The position numbers and the translations under genes were made by a program. Below are positions 1 to 8,001 of a stretch of DNA of 64,000 nt, piece by piece (the stretch's first letter is position 1; every line of letters starts with the position of its first letter). A model generated the notes under the pieces. The model saw only the letters and a list, made by a program, of their open reading frames with translations, had not been told where the DNA came from and did no database searches. This stretch comes from JBBRHQ01 sp963815645 (GTDB lineage: Bacteria > Actinomycetota > Thermoleophilia > Solirubrobacterales > 70-9). Location of the stretch: NCBI GenBank assembly GCA_963815645.1, contig CAWFHL010000001.1, forward strand, positions 1-64,000, read 5' to 3'.

Positions 1-1226
1 CGTGCCAGATCGCTGCCCGGATCTGCCAGCGCCTCTTTGTCGCCAGAGACGTCGACGCCGTCGGCGAGCATCCGGCGCGCCTCGGCGAGGTCCTCGGAGC
101 GCTCGACGCTGAGCGCGCCGGCGACCCGGCCGTCCTTCAGGTACCAGACCGAGAACTCGCCGCGTCGCGGTCGCCGCGCCAGATCTCCTCGTCCCACTCG
201 TAGGCCGGGCCCGACGTACTCGAGGCTGGCCCAGTCGGCGAGGTCGCTGAAGAAGTAGGGGACGACGTCGTAGTCGCGGTCGTCGCCGAGCATGTTGCCG
301 GCGGCGTGCATCCCCTGCTGCATCGCCACGTCCCAGTGCTCGACCCGGATCCGGCGGCCGTGGACGACGCTCTCGTAGGAGCAGCAGTCGCCGGCCGCGT
401 AGATCGCCCGCGACCGAGGTCTGCAGCTTGGAGTCGCAGACGATCCCGTCGTCGACCTCGAGGCCGGCGCGCTCGGCCAGCATCGCGTCGGGGCGCACGC
501 CGGCGCCGACGACGACCGCGTCGCACTCGATCGCGAGGCCGCTCTTGGTGAGCACCGCCCGGACCCGGCCGTCGCCCTCGAAGGCCTCCAGCTCCTCGCC
601 GCCGTGGATCGTCGACCCCCTTGCGACTCGACCGGCTCCTGGAACCAGCGCCCGGCGTCCTCGCCGAAGGTCCGCGAGAGGACGACGTCCTCCATGCACA
701 CGATCGTGCACTGCGTGCCCTTCGCGGTCAGCGAGGCGGCGACCTCGGTGCCGATGTAGCTGCCGCCGATCAGGACGACGTGCTCGGCCGCCTCGGCGTC
801 GGCGCGGATCGCGTCGGAGTTGCCGAAGGCCCGCAGGTAGTGGATGCCCTCGTTCTCGGCGCCCTCGACGCGGAGGATGTTGACCATCGCGCCGGTGGCG
901 ATCAGCGCCTTGCCGAAGGCGACCTCCTCCCCGCCCTGGAGCTTCGCCGTCCGCGCCTCGGGGTCGAGCGACATCACGTTGCGCCCGCTGAGCAGCTCGA
1001 CCCCGTTCTCCTCGTACCAGGCGGGCGGGTTGACGTAGGCGTCCTCGCGGCTCGGCCTCGCCGCGCAGGTACTCCTTCGAGAGCGGCGGCCGTTCGTAGG
1101 GCGGCTCGGGCTCGCGGCCGACCAGCAGCACCAGCCCTCGGCGCCGCGCCTGCGCAGCTCCGCGGCGCAGTGGGCCGCGGCCATGCCGCCGCCGATCAGC
1201 AGGAAGTCGACCTCGCGGTCGGCCAC
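1..1226 (-). CDS. FAD/NAD(P)-dependent oxidoreductase, ferredoxin-reductase type (3' end outside window, frame-broken)
   Basis: Likely moves electrons between NAD(P)H and a ferredoxin or similar acceptor in the cytoplasm. The GTG start at 1226 is followed at once by a dinucleotide-binding stretch (LLIGGGMAA). Further on are an AGD-type FAD motif, then the sequence around DWASLEYVGPA and EWDE near 200-260, and a reductase C-terminal segment reading FSVWYLKDGRVAGALS at 60-150. The reading frame changes near 160, 407, 615, 1050 and 1130 while both sides stay family-like, so I read these as single-base sequence errors. The gene runs off the left edge. It starts 8 bases after the TrkA stop codon and is probably cotranscribed with it. 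The substrate cannot be told. Confidence 0.75.
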   Translation of the reverse strand, partial: MADREVDFLLIGGGMAAAHCAAELRRRGAEGWCCWSAASPSRPTNGRRSRRSTCAARPSREDAYVNPPAWYEENGVELLSGRNVMSLDPEARTAKLQGGEEVAFGKALIATGAMVNILRVEGAENEGIHYLRAFGNSDAIRADAEAAEHVVLIGGSYIGTEVAASLTAKGTQCTIVCMEDVVLSRTFGEDAGRWFQEPVESQGGRRSTAARSWRPSRATAGSGRCSPRAASRSSATRSSSAPACAPTRCWPSAPASRSTTGSSATPSCRPRSRAIYAAGDCCSYESVVHGRRIRVEHWDVAMQQGMHAAGNMLGDDRDYDVVPYFFSDLADWASLEYVGPGLRVGRGDLARRPRRGEFSVWYLKDGRVAGALSVERSEDLAEARRMLADGVDVSGDKEALADPGSDLA

Positions 1227-1233
1227 GGCCCGC

Positions 1234-1911
1234 TCAGCCCTCCGCCGAGTCGCCGTCCGGACCGAAGAGCGCCTTCAGCTCGTCCTCCTTGCCCGGGTCG
1301 AGCACGGCGAGCACCTCGTCGCCCGCCTCCAGCACGGTGTCGGGGCCGGGGACGAAGCCCTTGCCGTCGCGCAGGACCGAGATCAGCAGGCTGCCCTCGG
1401 GCATCTGCAGGTCGCCGACCCGGCGCCGGTGACGCCGGAGTCCTTGCCGAGCAGCATCTCGATGATCTCCAGCTGCTCCTCCTGCAGGTCGAGCAGGTGG
1501 ACGAGGCCGTACTCGGGCACCTCGTGCTCGAGCAGGCGCAGGATCAGGTCGGTCGCCGAGACCGACGGCTTGATCCCGAGCAGGTCGAAGTGGGGGCGGT
1601 TGCGCGGGTTGTTGACGCGGGCGATGATCTGCTCGACCACGTACTTCTCCCGCGCGACCTGGCAGATCAGCATGTTGTCCTCGTCGTCGCCGGTCACCGC
1701 GATCACCATGTCGGCGCGCTGGACGCCCGGCCCGCTCGAGCACCCAGAGCTCGGAGGCGTCGCCGTAGGGGACGTTGTGCTCGAGCTCCTGCTCGACGGT
1801 CAGGTAGCGGCGGCGGTTGCTCTCGATCACCGTCACCTCGTGCTCCTTTTCGAGCAGCTCGCGGGCCAGGTTCCAGCCGACCTTGCCGGCGCCGACGACG
1901 ATGATGTACAC
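1234..1911 (-). CDS. TrkA-family potassium channel regulator with N and C domains
   Basis: Cytoplasmic nucleotide-binding regulatory subunit for K+ uptake. It opens with a Rossmann strand-loop (VVGAGKVGWNLARELL) and an acidic strand end (VIESN), typical TrkA-N features. The last 70 or so residues (MPEGSLLISVLRDG to GDEVLAVLDPG) form a TrkA-C ligand-binding domain. Two frame breaks, near 1725 and 1425, separate three matching segments; total length of about 225 residues is normal. It lies directly downstream of a second, shorter TrkA gene and of two permeases, an arrangement resembling ceoC-ceoB beside Rv2690c in Mycobacterium tuberculosis. Confidence 0.85.
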   Translation of the reverse strand: MYIIVVGAGKVGWNLARELLEKEHEVTVIESNRRRYLTVEQELEHNVPYGDASELWVLERAGRPARRHGDRGDRRRRGQHADLPGRAGEVRGRADHRPRQQPAQPPPLRPARDQAVGLGDRPDPAPARARGARVRPRPPARPAGGAAGDHRDAARQGLRRHRRRVGDLQMPEGSLLISVLRDGKGFVPGPDTVLEAGDEVLAVLDPGKEDELKALFGPDGDSAEG

Positions 1912-1929
1912 CCCAGCCTCCCCCCGCCC

Positions 1930-2394
1930 TCAGGCCGCCTCGCCGGCGCCCGTGGCGCCCTCCGCCTTCTCCGCTGCCGCCCGGACCTCGCGTCCCCAGC
2001 ATCTCGATCGCGACCCGGGTCGGGCAGACCGTGTGCAGGCCCTGGCGCTGGTACCACTCGGCCCGCAGCGGGTCGAGGATGCGGGCGATCACGGTCGGCA
2101 CCTCGTAGCGGCGCTGGGCGATCTGGGCGATCACGATGTTGGTGTTGTCGCCGTCGGTCGAGGCGATGAAGGCGTCGGCCTTCTCGATCCCGGCGGCGAC
2201 CAGGGCGTCGGTCTCCAGCCCGGCGCCGACCGTGAACTGGCCGCCGAGTCCTCCCAGCTCTTCTCGAGGCCGACCTCGAGCCGGGCGTGGGACTCGGGGT
2301 CCTCGTCGAGGCAGGAGACTTCGTGGCCCTCGCTCAGCATCTTGCGGGCGACGGTCGAGCCGACCCGGCCGCAGCCGACGATCAGGATGAACAT
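1930..2394 (-). CDS. TrkA-N domain protein (short TrkA partner)
   Basis: ATG at 2394 opens a classic NAD-binding motif (ILIVGCGRVGSTVARKML). The Rossmann domain continues through STDGDNTNIVIAQIAQ to RVAIEMLG. A frame break near 2250 and another near 1995 are needed to join the parts; after the second the protein ends in a short acidic alanine-rich tail at TGA 1930. At about 154 residues it lacks the TrkA-C domain of its neighbour, so the two probably assemble as a hetero-oligomeric gating ring, as proposed for CeoB/CeoC-type pairs. This pairing is inference from order and length. Confidence 0.82.
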
Positions 2395-2420
2395 GGCGCG
2401 GATACTAGACCGGGTCGGGG

Positions 2421-4546
2421 CTATTCGGCGCCGGAATCGTCCTTGCGTCCCCCTTCGGCACCGGCCCCGTCCTCGCCCAGCTCCGCCGCCGTCCTCCTCG
2501 CCTTCGGCTTCCACCTCCTCGATCGCGCTGCGGGCGGCGCCGTGAGCAGGACCCGGCAGGGGGCCTTCTTCAGCACGTACTCGGTCGCCGCGCCGATCTC
2601 GGCCGGCTTCGCCGCGCCGATCCCGCCGAAGATCGCGCCGCCGCGGATCTTGGTCGGCGGCTCGCCGCCGATGACGATCGCCTCGACCCCGAGCTCGCGG
2701 GCCGCCTCGACGATCCCGGGCCGACCTTGCGGCCGCGCACGTCGAGCTTCTGCACCCTGACGTCCTCGTACTCCTCGCCGACCTCGCGGGCCCGCTCGAG
2801 GACCCGCTCCGCCTCCCGTCTTCGTCGGCCAGCTCGGCGTCCTGCGGCAGGGTCAGCGGCACCTTGATCACGTGGATGACGGTGAGCGAGGCGCCGATTC
2901 GCTCCTTGCCGCGCCGGCCGAAGCCCTGCGGGATCTTCAGCCCCTGCTCGTCGTCCTCGGCCGCGGCGAGGCGGCCGGCGGTGGCGACGATGTCGTCGTC
3001 GAGCTCGGTCCCGAAGACCGGCACGAGGATGTTGCGGAACTCGACCTCGGGGACCTGCTTGGTCAGCGCCTCGGGGCTGACCGAGACCCGCCGGGTCAGG
3101 CTCGTCCCCTCGAAGAACCTCCGGTAGACGACGTAGAAGAGGAGCCCGAACACCATCCAGCCGCCGCCGACCCAGCGGGCGCTGTCGTGGTAGGCGAGGA
3201 CGCTGACGAAGGCGAGGCCGCTGGCCACCGCGGCGACGATCGCCGGGATCGGCAGCTCATGCCCCCTCCAGGGCATCCCCAGCGGGATCCGGAACGGCCG
3301 GTCGCGGTCGGGGTCGCTGACCCGCAGGCGGATGATCGAGAGATGGGCGATCGTGATCGCCAGGGTCGCGCCGAAGGCGTAGATCCCGGCCAGCAGCTTG
3401 ACGTCGGTCGGGACCACCAGGCCGATCGCGATCACGCCGGAGATCGCGATCGCGACGTGCGGGGTCGCGTAGCGGCCGTTCAGCTTGCCCAGCCAGCTGG
3501 GGATCTGGCGGTTGATCGCCAGCGTGTAGATGTGGCGGGAGACGCCGAGCATCGAGGTCGTCGCCGCCGAGAAGAGGACCGGCGCGGCGACCATGGCGAC
3601 GATCCAGCGCATCGCGTCGGCGACCCAGCTCGGGTGGAAGGCGGAGACCACCCCGAGGACCGGCTCCTCGACGAACTTCGTGCCGAGCGCCGTCTCGGGG
3701 CCAGCGGGGCCGGCGACGACCGGGACCGCCATCAGCGCGATCGCCGCCATCCCGGCGTAGATCAGCGGGACCGCGACCGCCCCGACCGAGACGATCCGCT
3801 TCAGGTCGCGGCTGCGGACGTCGATGTCCGGCGCCAGGTCGGAGGCGGCCTCGATCCCCGCGTAGGCGAGCATCGCCAGCACCGCCGCGTAGACGATGTC
3901 GACGAAGTCCGGGCTCGAGAAGAGGTCGAGCTGGGCGGTCAGGCGGTCGGGGTGCAAGACGGCGAACACGCCGACGACGATCACCGCCAGCTGCAGCAGC
4001 ACGTCGGCGAGCGCCAGCCCGGCGAGGGCCCGCTGGCGATGGCGGCCGGTGATGTCGCGGACGTTGAGCAGGCAGGCGGCGACGATCACCGCCGCGGCGA
4101 TCGCCATCTCCCAGCCGGGCTCGCTGAAACTGCGCCGATACCGGCTCGAGGTAGTGGGGCACCGAGATCGCCGCCAGGGCGATGACGATCAGGTAGTCGA
4201 TCAGGATCGCCCAGCCGGCGATGAACGCGATCAGCTCGTTGAAGGCGTGGCGGGCGAAGGTCGAGGAGCCGCCGCGCTCGCGGAACATCGCCCCGCCCTC
4301 GACGTAGCTGAGCGTGGTGAGCACGAAGAGCAGCCCGGAGACGAGGAAGATCAGCGGGGTCAGCCCGAGGCCGCGGTCGGCGACCACGCCGAGCGCGAAG
4401 TAGATCGAGAAGCCGACCGCGGAGTAGATCGCCGCGAACAGCCAGGGGACGCCGCGGCTGCGGCGCAGCAGGGCCGGGACCTCCGCCCCCGGCGTGGGTC
4501 CGCCGGGATCGCCGCGGTCGCCGTCTCCGGCGCCCGGCCCGTTCAC
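2421..4546 (-). CDS. APC-superfamily permease with C-terminal USP-like domain
   Basis: Inner-membrane transporter of about 705 residues. The first 480 or so form roughly twelve hydrophobic segments with APC features (FARHAFNELIAFIAGWA in TM3, AYAGIEAASDLAPDI in the middle). The soluble tail (EFRNILVPVFG, VIVIGG-type segments, PCRVLLTAPP at the end) resembles a universal-stress-protein domain. Frame breaks lie near 4130, 2815 and 2725. The GTG start at 4546 overlaps the stop of the small upstream membrane gene (GTGA). Members of this architecture include amino-acid transporters and KimA-like K+ symporters. The two TrkA genes just downstream make cation transport the more attractive guess, but the substrate is not shown by the sequence. 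Confidence 0.8.
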
Positions 4547-4737
4547 CGGCGCATCCGCGAGGCCGCCCAGAGGCGGCCGGCGCCGACGGCGAGGAAGGCG
4601 ACCCCCATCAGGACGCCGACCGAGAGCGGGCCGCCGCCGGCGCCCAGGGTGACGATCAGGACAACCAGGCCGATCGCGATGAAGACGACCGAGAAGGCCC
4701 GGACCGAGCCGTGGTAGATCCCCTCGGGCGAAGCCAT
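4543..4737 (-). CDS. Small two-TM membrane protein
   Basis: A 64-residue protein made almost entirely of two hydrophobic helices (AFSVVFIAIGLVVLIVTL and LSVGVLMGVAFLAVGAG) ending in a basic tail (SRMRR). It sits between two APC-USP permeases, and its TGA overlaps the next start codon, so it is translationally coupled to the downstream permease. It may be a small accessory or stabilising subunit. No family is recognised. Confidence 0.7.
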   Translation of the reverse strand: MASPEGIYHGSVRAFSVVFIAIGLVVLIVTLGAGGGPLSVGVLMGVAFLAVGAGRLWAASRMRR

Positions 4738-4764
4738 CGTGGCGATTCTAGAAAGGCTTCGGCT

Positions 4765-6694
4765 TCAGGCGCCGACGAGGACCGGCGAGGGCCCCGGCTC
4801 TGGCCTGCCGCTGCCCTCGGAGACGACGATCACCCGGCAGGGGCGCTCGCCGAGCACCGTCTGCAGGGTCTTGTCGTAGAGCGGGGTGCCGTTGCGGTAG
4901 CGCAGCCCGACGACGACCGCGACGGCCTTGATCATCTCGGCCTCCTTGGCGATCGAGTAGCCGGCCTGCCCGGGCCGCACCCGCTCGACGTGGCCGGTGA
5001 CCCGCTTGCCGCCGATCAGCTTCGCCTGCTCGACCTTGCTCTGCGCCTCGGCTTCCTCGCGCCTCATCTCGGCGTTCAGCGGCAGGTGGCTGGGGACCTC
5101 GAGCATCGAGTGGATGTGGATCCCGCGGCGGCGGTTGGAGGCGAGCTTGACCGCGGTCGCGACCATCTCCTCGGAGAACGGCTGCCCGTCCTCGAAGGCG
5201 ACGAGGACGCTGCGGTACTCGATCTCCTCGACCCCGAGCGGCGCCTTCAGCTTGACCTTGACCGTCTTCGTCAGCGGCAGCTTCTGGCGCTTGCGGTAGA
5301 GGACGTAGAGGACGATCCCGAAGACCATCCAGCCCGAGCCGACGACCAGCGTCTTCGGGTTGAGCGCCATCACGACGATCCAGGCGGCGAAGGTGCCGAG
5401 CCCGCCGAGCACCGCGGTCAGCGGCACCTCGAAGCCGAAGGCGCGGAAGTTCGAGCGGCGGCTTCCAGGGGCGCTCCCGTGCCGCCTGCTCCCGGCGCAG
5501 CTGGATCACCGAGACGTGGGCGATCGTGAAGGAGAGCATCGCCCCGAACGAGTACATCGTCGCCAGGAAGTCGGTCTGGCCCGGCAGCAGGGTGACGATC
5601 GCGATCCCGGCGAAGATGATGATCGCGATGTAGGGGGTGCGGAAGGTCGGGTGGACCTGGCGCAGCCCCTCGGGCAGCTGGCGGTGCTGGCCCATCGAGT
5701 AGGTCAGCCGCGAGACCCCGATCAGGCCGGCGTTGGTGGCGATCAGGAGGATCACCGCGGCGAGGATGCCGACGTAAACGCGAAGGATGTCGGTGAGCCC
5801 GGCGCCGAGGCCGAGGTTCTCGACGATCCCGAGGATCGGGTCGTCGGCGAAGGTCGTGCCGAGCTGGGTCGTGTAGTCGCCGGCGGCGTCGTGGGTGACC
5901 GGCATCGCCGAGAGGGCGACCATCGGGATCAGCAGGTAGAGGCCGAGCACCGCGAGGACGACGAGGCCGACGCTGCGCGGGATCGTCCTCGAGGCGTCCT
6001 TCGCCTCCTCGGCCATGTTGGAGATCGTCTCGATCCCGGTGTAGGCGATCATCCCGACCGCGATCCCGAGCGCGAAGTCGCTCCAGGTCGGGGCGACGCC
6101 GAGATGGACGTTGTCGACCAGCACCTGGGGGCTGAAGACGAGGAACAGCCCGATCAGGACGAGCACCACCTGGGTCGCGAGGTCGGCGACCGCCAGGACC
6201 AGGTTGAATTTGGCCGACTCCTGCGTGCCGTTCATGTTGAGCGCGGCGAGGCCGGCGATCAGGATCGCGCCGCCGATGATGTCTCCCGGGCCGTGCCCGA
6301 GCGGGTCCCAGAAGACCGCCAGGTAGTGGGGGACGAAGAAGGCCGAGATCGCGACCGTGATCATGTAGTTGAGCATCTGCCCCCAGGCGGCGAAGAAGCT
6401 GACCACCTCGTTGAAGGCGTGGCGGGCGAAGCTCGAGGAGCCGCCGGCCTCCGGGTACATCACCGTCGCCTCGGCGTAGGTGGCGGCGGTGCACATGAAG
6501 ATCAGCCCGGAGATGACGAAGGCGATCGGGGTCAGCCCGAGGGCGAAGGCGGCGGTGACGCCGAGCGCGTAGTAGATCGAGGAGCCGACGTTCCCGTAGG
6601 CGGCCGCGAACAGGGCGCCGACGCCGTGGACCCGGCTGAGCGACTCGTCCTGGGGATCCGCCTAGCCATCGGGATTAGTGAAATGGTCTGACAT
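4765..6694 (-). CDS. APC-superfamily permease with C-terminal USP-like domain, paralogue of the downstream one
   Basis: About 640 residues: APC transmembrane region (GVGALFAAAYGNVGSSIYY, then SFARHAFNEVVSFFAAW and GMIAYTGIETISNMAEEA) followed by a soluble USP-like tail (EYRSVLVAFEDGQPF, PCRVIVVSEGSG). It shares the layout and key motifs of the permease at 2421-4546. ATG at 6694 begins MSDHFTNPDG, then an in-frame TAG at 6662-6664 interrupts before ADPQDESLSRVHGV. No other credible start lies between, so either the TAG is a base-calling error or the gene is inactivated. One more frame break lies near 5455. Heads the operon of permeases and TrkA genes. Confidence 0.78.
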
Positions 6695-6728
6695 CCGAAC
6701 CGAATATACGGCGCCGGGCGGCTCCTCC

Positions 6729-7814
6729 TCAGGCGAAGCCGGGTCCCCTCCAAACGTGCCTGCGGCTGAGGTCGGCCGGCGAGGGGCAGCCGCAGAGGGT
6801 CAGGGCCAGCTCCAGCTCGTCGCGCAGCATCTCCAGGGCCCGCCGCGCTCCGGCCTCGCCGCCGGCGGCGAGCCCCCAGAGCGCCGGCCGGCCGACCAGC
6901 ACCGCATCGGCGCCGAGGGCGAGGGCGATCGCGACGTCGGTGCCCCGGCGGATGCCGCCGTCGACGATCACGGCCCCTCGCCCCTCGACCGCCTCGACGA
7001 TCTCGGGCAGGGCGTCGGCGGTGGCCGAGACGCAATCGAGCTGGCGGCCGCCGTGGTTGGAGACGACCACGCCGGCGGCGCCGTGCTCGATCGCGAGCGC
7101 GGCATCCTCGGCGGTGAGCACACCCTTGACGAGCACCGGGACCGCGCAATCGGAGGCGAGGTCCTCGAGGTCGGCCCAGTCGAGCGCCGCGTCCACCTGG
7201 TCGAAGACCTCCGGCACGAAGGCGGTGCGCCCGCCGAGAGCGGCGTCGAGGCTGGGCACGCCGAGCTCGGCGGGAACCGCGAACCCGGTCCGCTTGTCGC
7301 GCTCGCGCGGACCGCCGACCGGGGCGTCGACGGTCAGCAGGATCGCCTCGAACCCGGACTCGATCGCCTCGTCCATCAGCGCCCGGGTGACGGCCTCGTC
7401 GCGGAAGCAGTAGAGCTGGAAGAAGCGCCTCCCTCCGGGCGCGCCCGCCGCGACCTCGCTGGGGCGGGCGGTGGCGAGCGTCGAGAGCGACATCACGGTT
7501 CCGGCCGCCGCCGCGGCCCGCGCCATCGCCACCTCGCCCTCGGGGTCGACCAGGCGCTGGAAGGCGACCGGGGCGACGCAGACCGGCATCGAGACCGGCC
7601 CGCCGAGCAGCTCGGCGCCGGTGTTGACCTCGCTGACGTCGACCAGCACCCGCGGCCGCAGCCGCCAGCGCCGCCAGGCCGCGACGTTGTCGGCCAGGGT
7701 GACCTCGTCGGCCGCGCCGCCGGCGAAGTAGCCGAGCGTGCCGGCGTCGAGCCGCTCCGAGGCGATCCGCTCGAAGTCGGCCAGGTTGACCGCCGTCTCC
7801 CAGGCCTCGCTCAC
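6729..7814 (-). CDS. FMN-dependent alpha-hydroxy-acid oxidase/dehydrogenase
   Basis: Intact 361-residue protein of the lactate oxidase / glycolate oxidase / lactate dehydrogenase (LldD) family, which oxidises 2-hydroxy acids to 2-oxo acids using FMN. Visible features are the N-terminal YFAGGAADE segment, APVAFQRL (FMN phosphate region), FFQLYCFRD, VLVKGV with the active-site lysine, SNHGGRQLD containing the catalytic His and substrate-binding Arg, and DGGIRRGTDV binding the FMN phosphate. GTG start. It stands alone between the permease operon and hppA, with a 187-bp upstream gap holding its promoter region. The exact substrate is open. Confidence 0.88.
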   Translation of the reverse strand: MSEAWETAVNLADFERIASERLDAGTLGYFAGGAADEVTLADNVAAWRRWRLRPRVLVDVSEVNTGAELLGGPVSMPVCVAPVAFQRLVDPEGEVAMARAAAAAGTVMSLSTLATARPSEVAAGAPGGRRFFQLYCFRDEAVTRALMDEAIESGFEAILLTVDAPVGGPRERDKRTGFAVPAELGVPSLDAALGGRTAFVPEVFDQVDAALDWADLEDLASDCAVPVLVKGVLTAEDAALAIEHGAAGVVVSNHGGRQLDCVSATADALPEIVEAVEGRGAVIVDGGIRRGTDVAIALALGADAVLVGRPALWGLAAGGEAGARRALEMLRDELELALTLCGCPSPADLSRRHVWRGPGFA

Positions 7815-7927
7815 GCCAGCACCCTACCCCTGCGGACAGGCGCGATCCGACCATCCCCTCCCACACCTCTTGGACCCGGGGATGGCACCGGTCGTCGTCG
7901 GTGGGGGCCGGAGCGGCTTGTAATCGA

Positions 7928-7953
7928 GAATGCCGGGGGTCTAGGCGGCATTC
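7928..7953. other. Intergenic inverted repeat, 8-bp stem
   Basis: GAATGCCG and CGGCATTC flank a 10-nt loop in the gap between hppA and the hydroxy-acid oxidase. There is no T-tract on either strand, so it is not a typical intrinsic terminator. It could be a second hairpin behind hppA or an operator for the downstream oxidase. Confidence 0.45.
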
Positions 7954-7966
7954 GAGATTTGAGCGA

Positions 7967-7986
7967 GGCCGCCTCCGACGGCGGCC
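7967..7986 (-). terminator. GC hairpin behind hppA
   Basis: A 7-bp perfect GC stem (GGCCGCC / GGCGGCC) with a short loop starts 16 bases past the hppA stop codon. It lacks a strong U-tract, as is usual for hairpins in very GC-rich actinobacteria, and may end or stabilise the hppA transcript. Confidence 0.5.
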
Positions 7987-8001
7987 GCGGAGTATCGCCA
8001 T

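Noticed and set aside
621..1904. Long plus-strand ORF opposite the flavoprotein and TrkA genes
   Set aside because: Arg/Asp/Gly-rich shadow of minus-strand genes; no domain features. The same applies to long antisense ORFs at 2872-4185, 5360-6691 and 8008-10221.
6532..8001. 489-codon minus ORF spanning the oxidase and upstream region
   Set aside because: Frame-shifted copy of the hydroxy-acid oxidase; the real frame at 6729-7814 has all family motifs.
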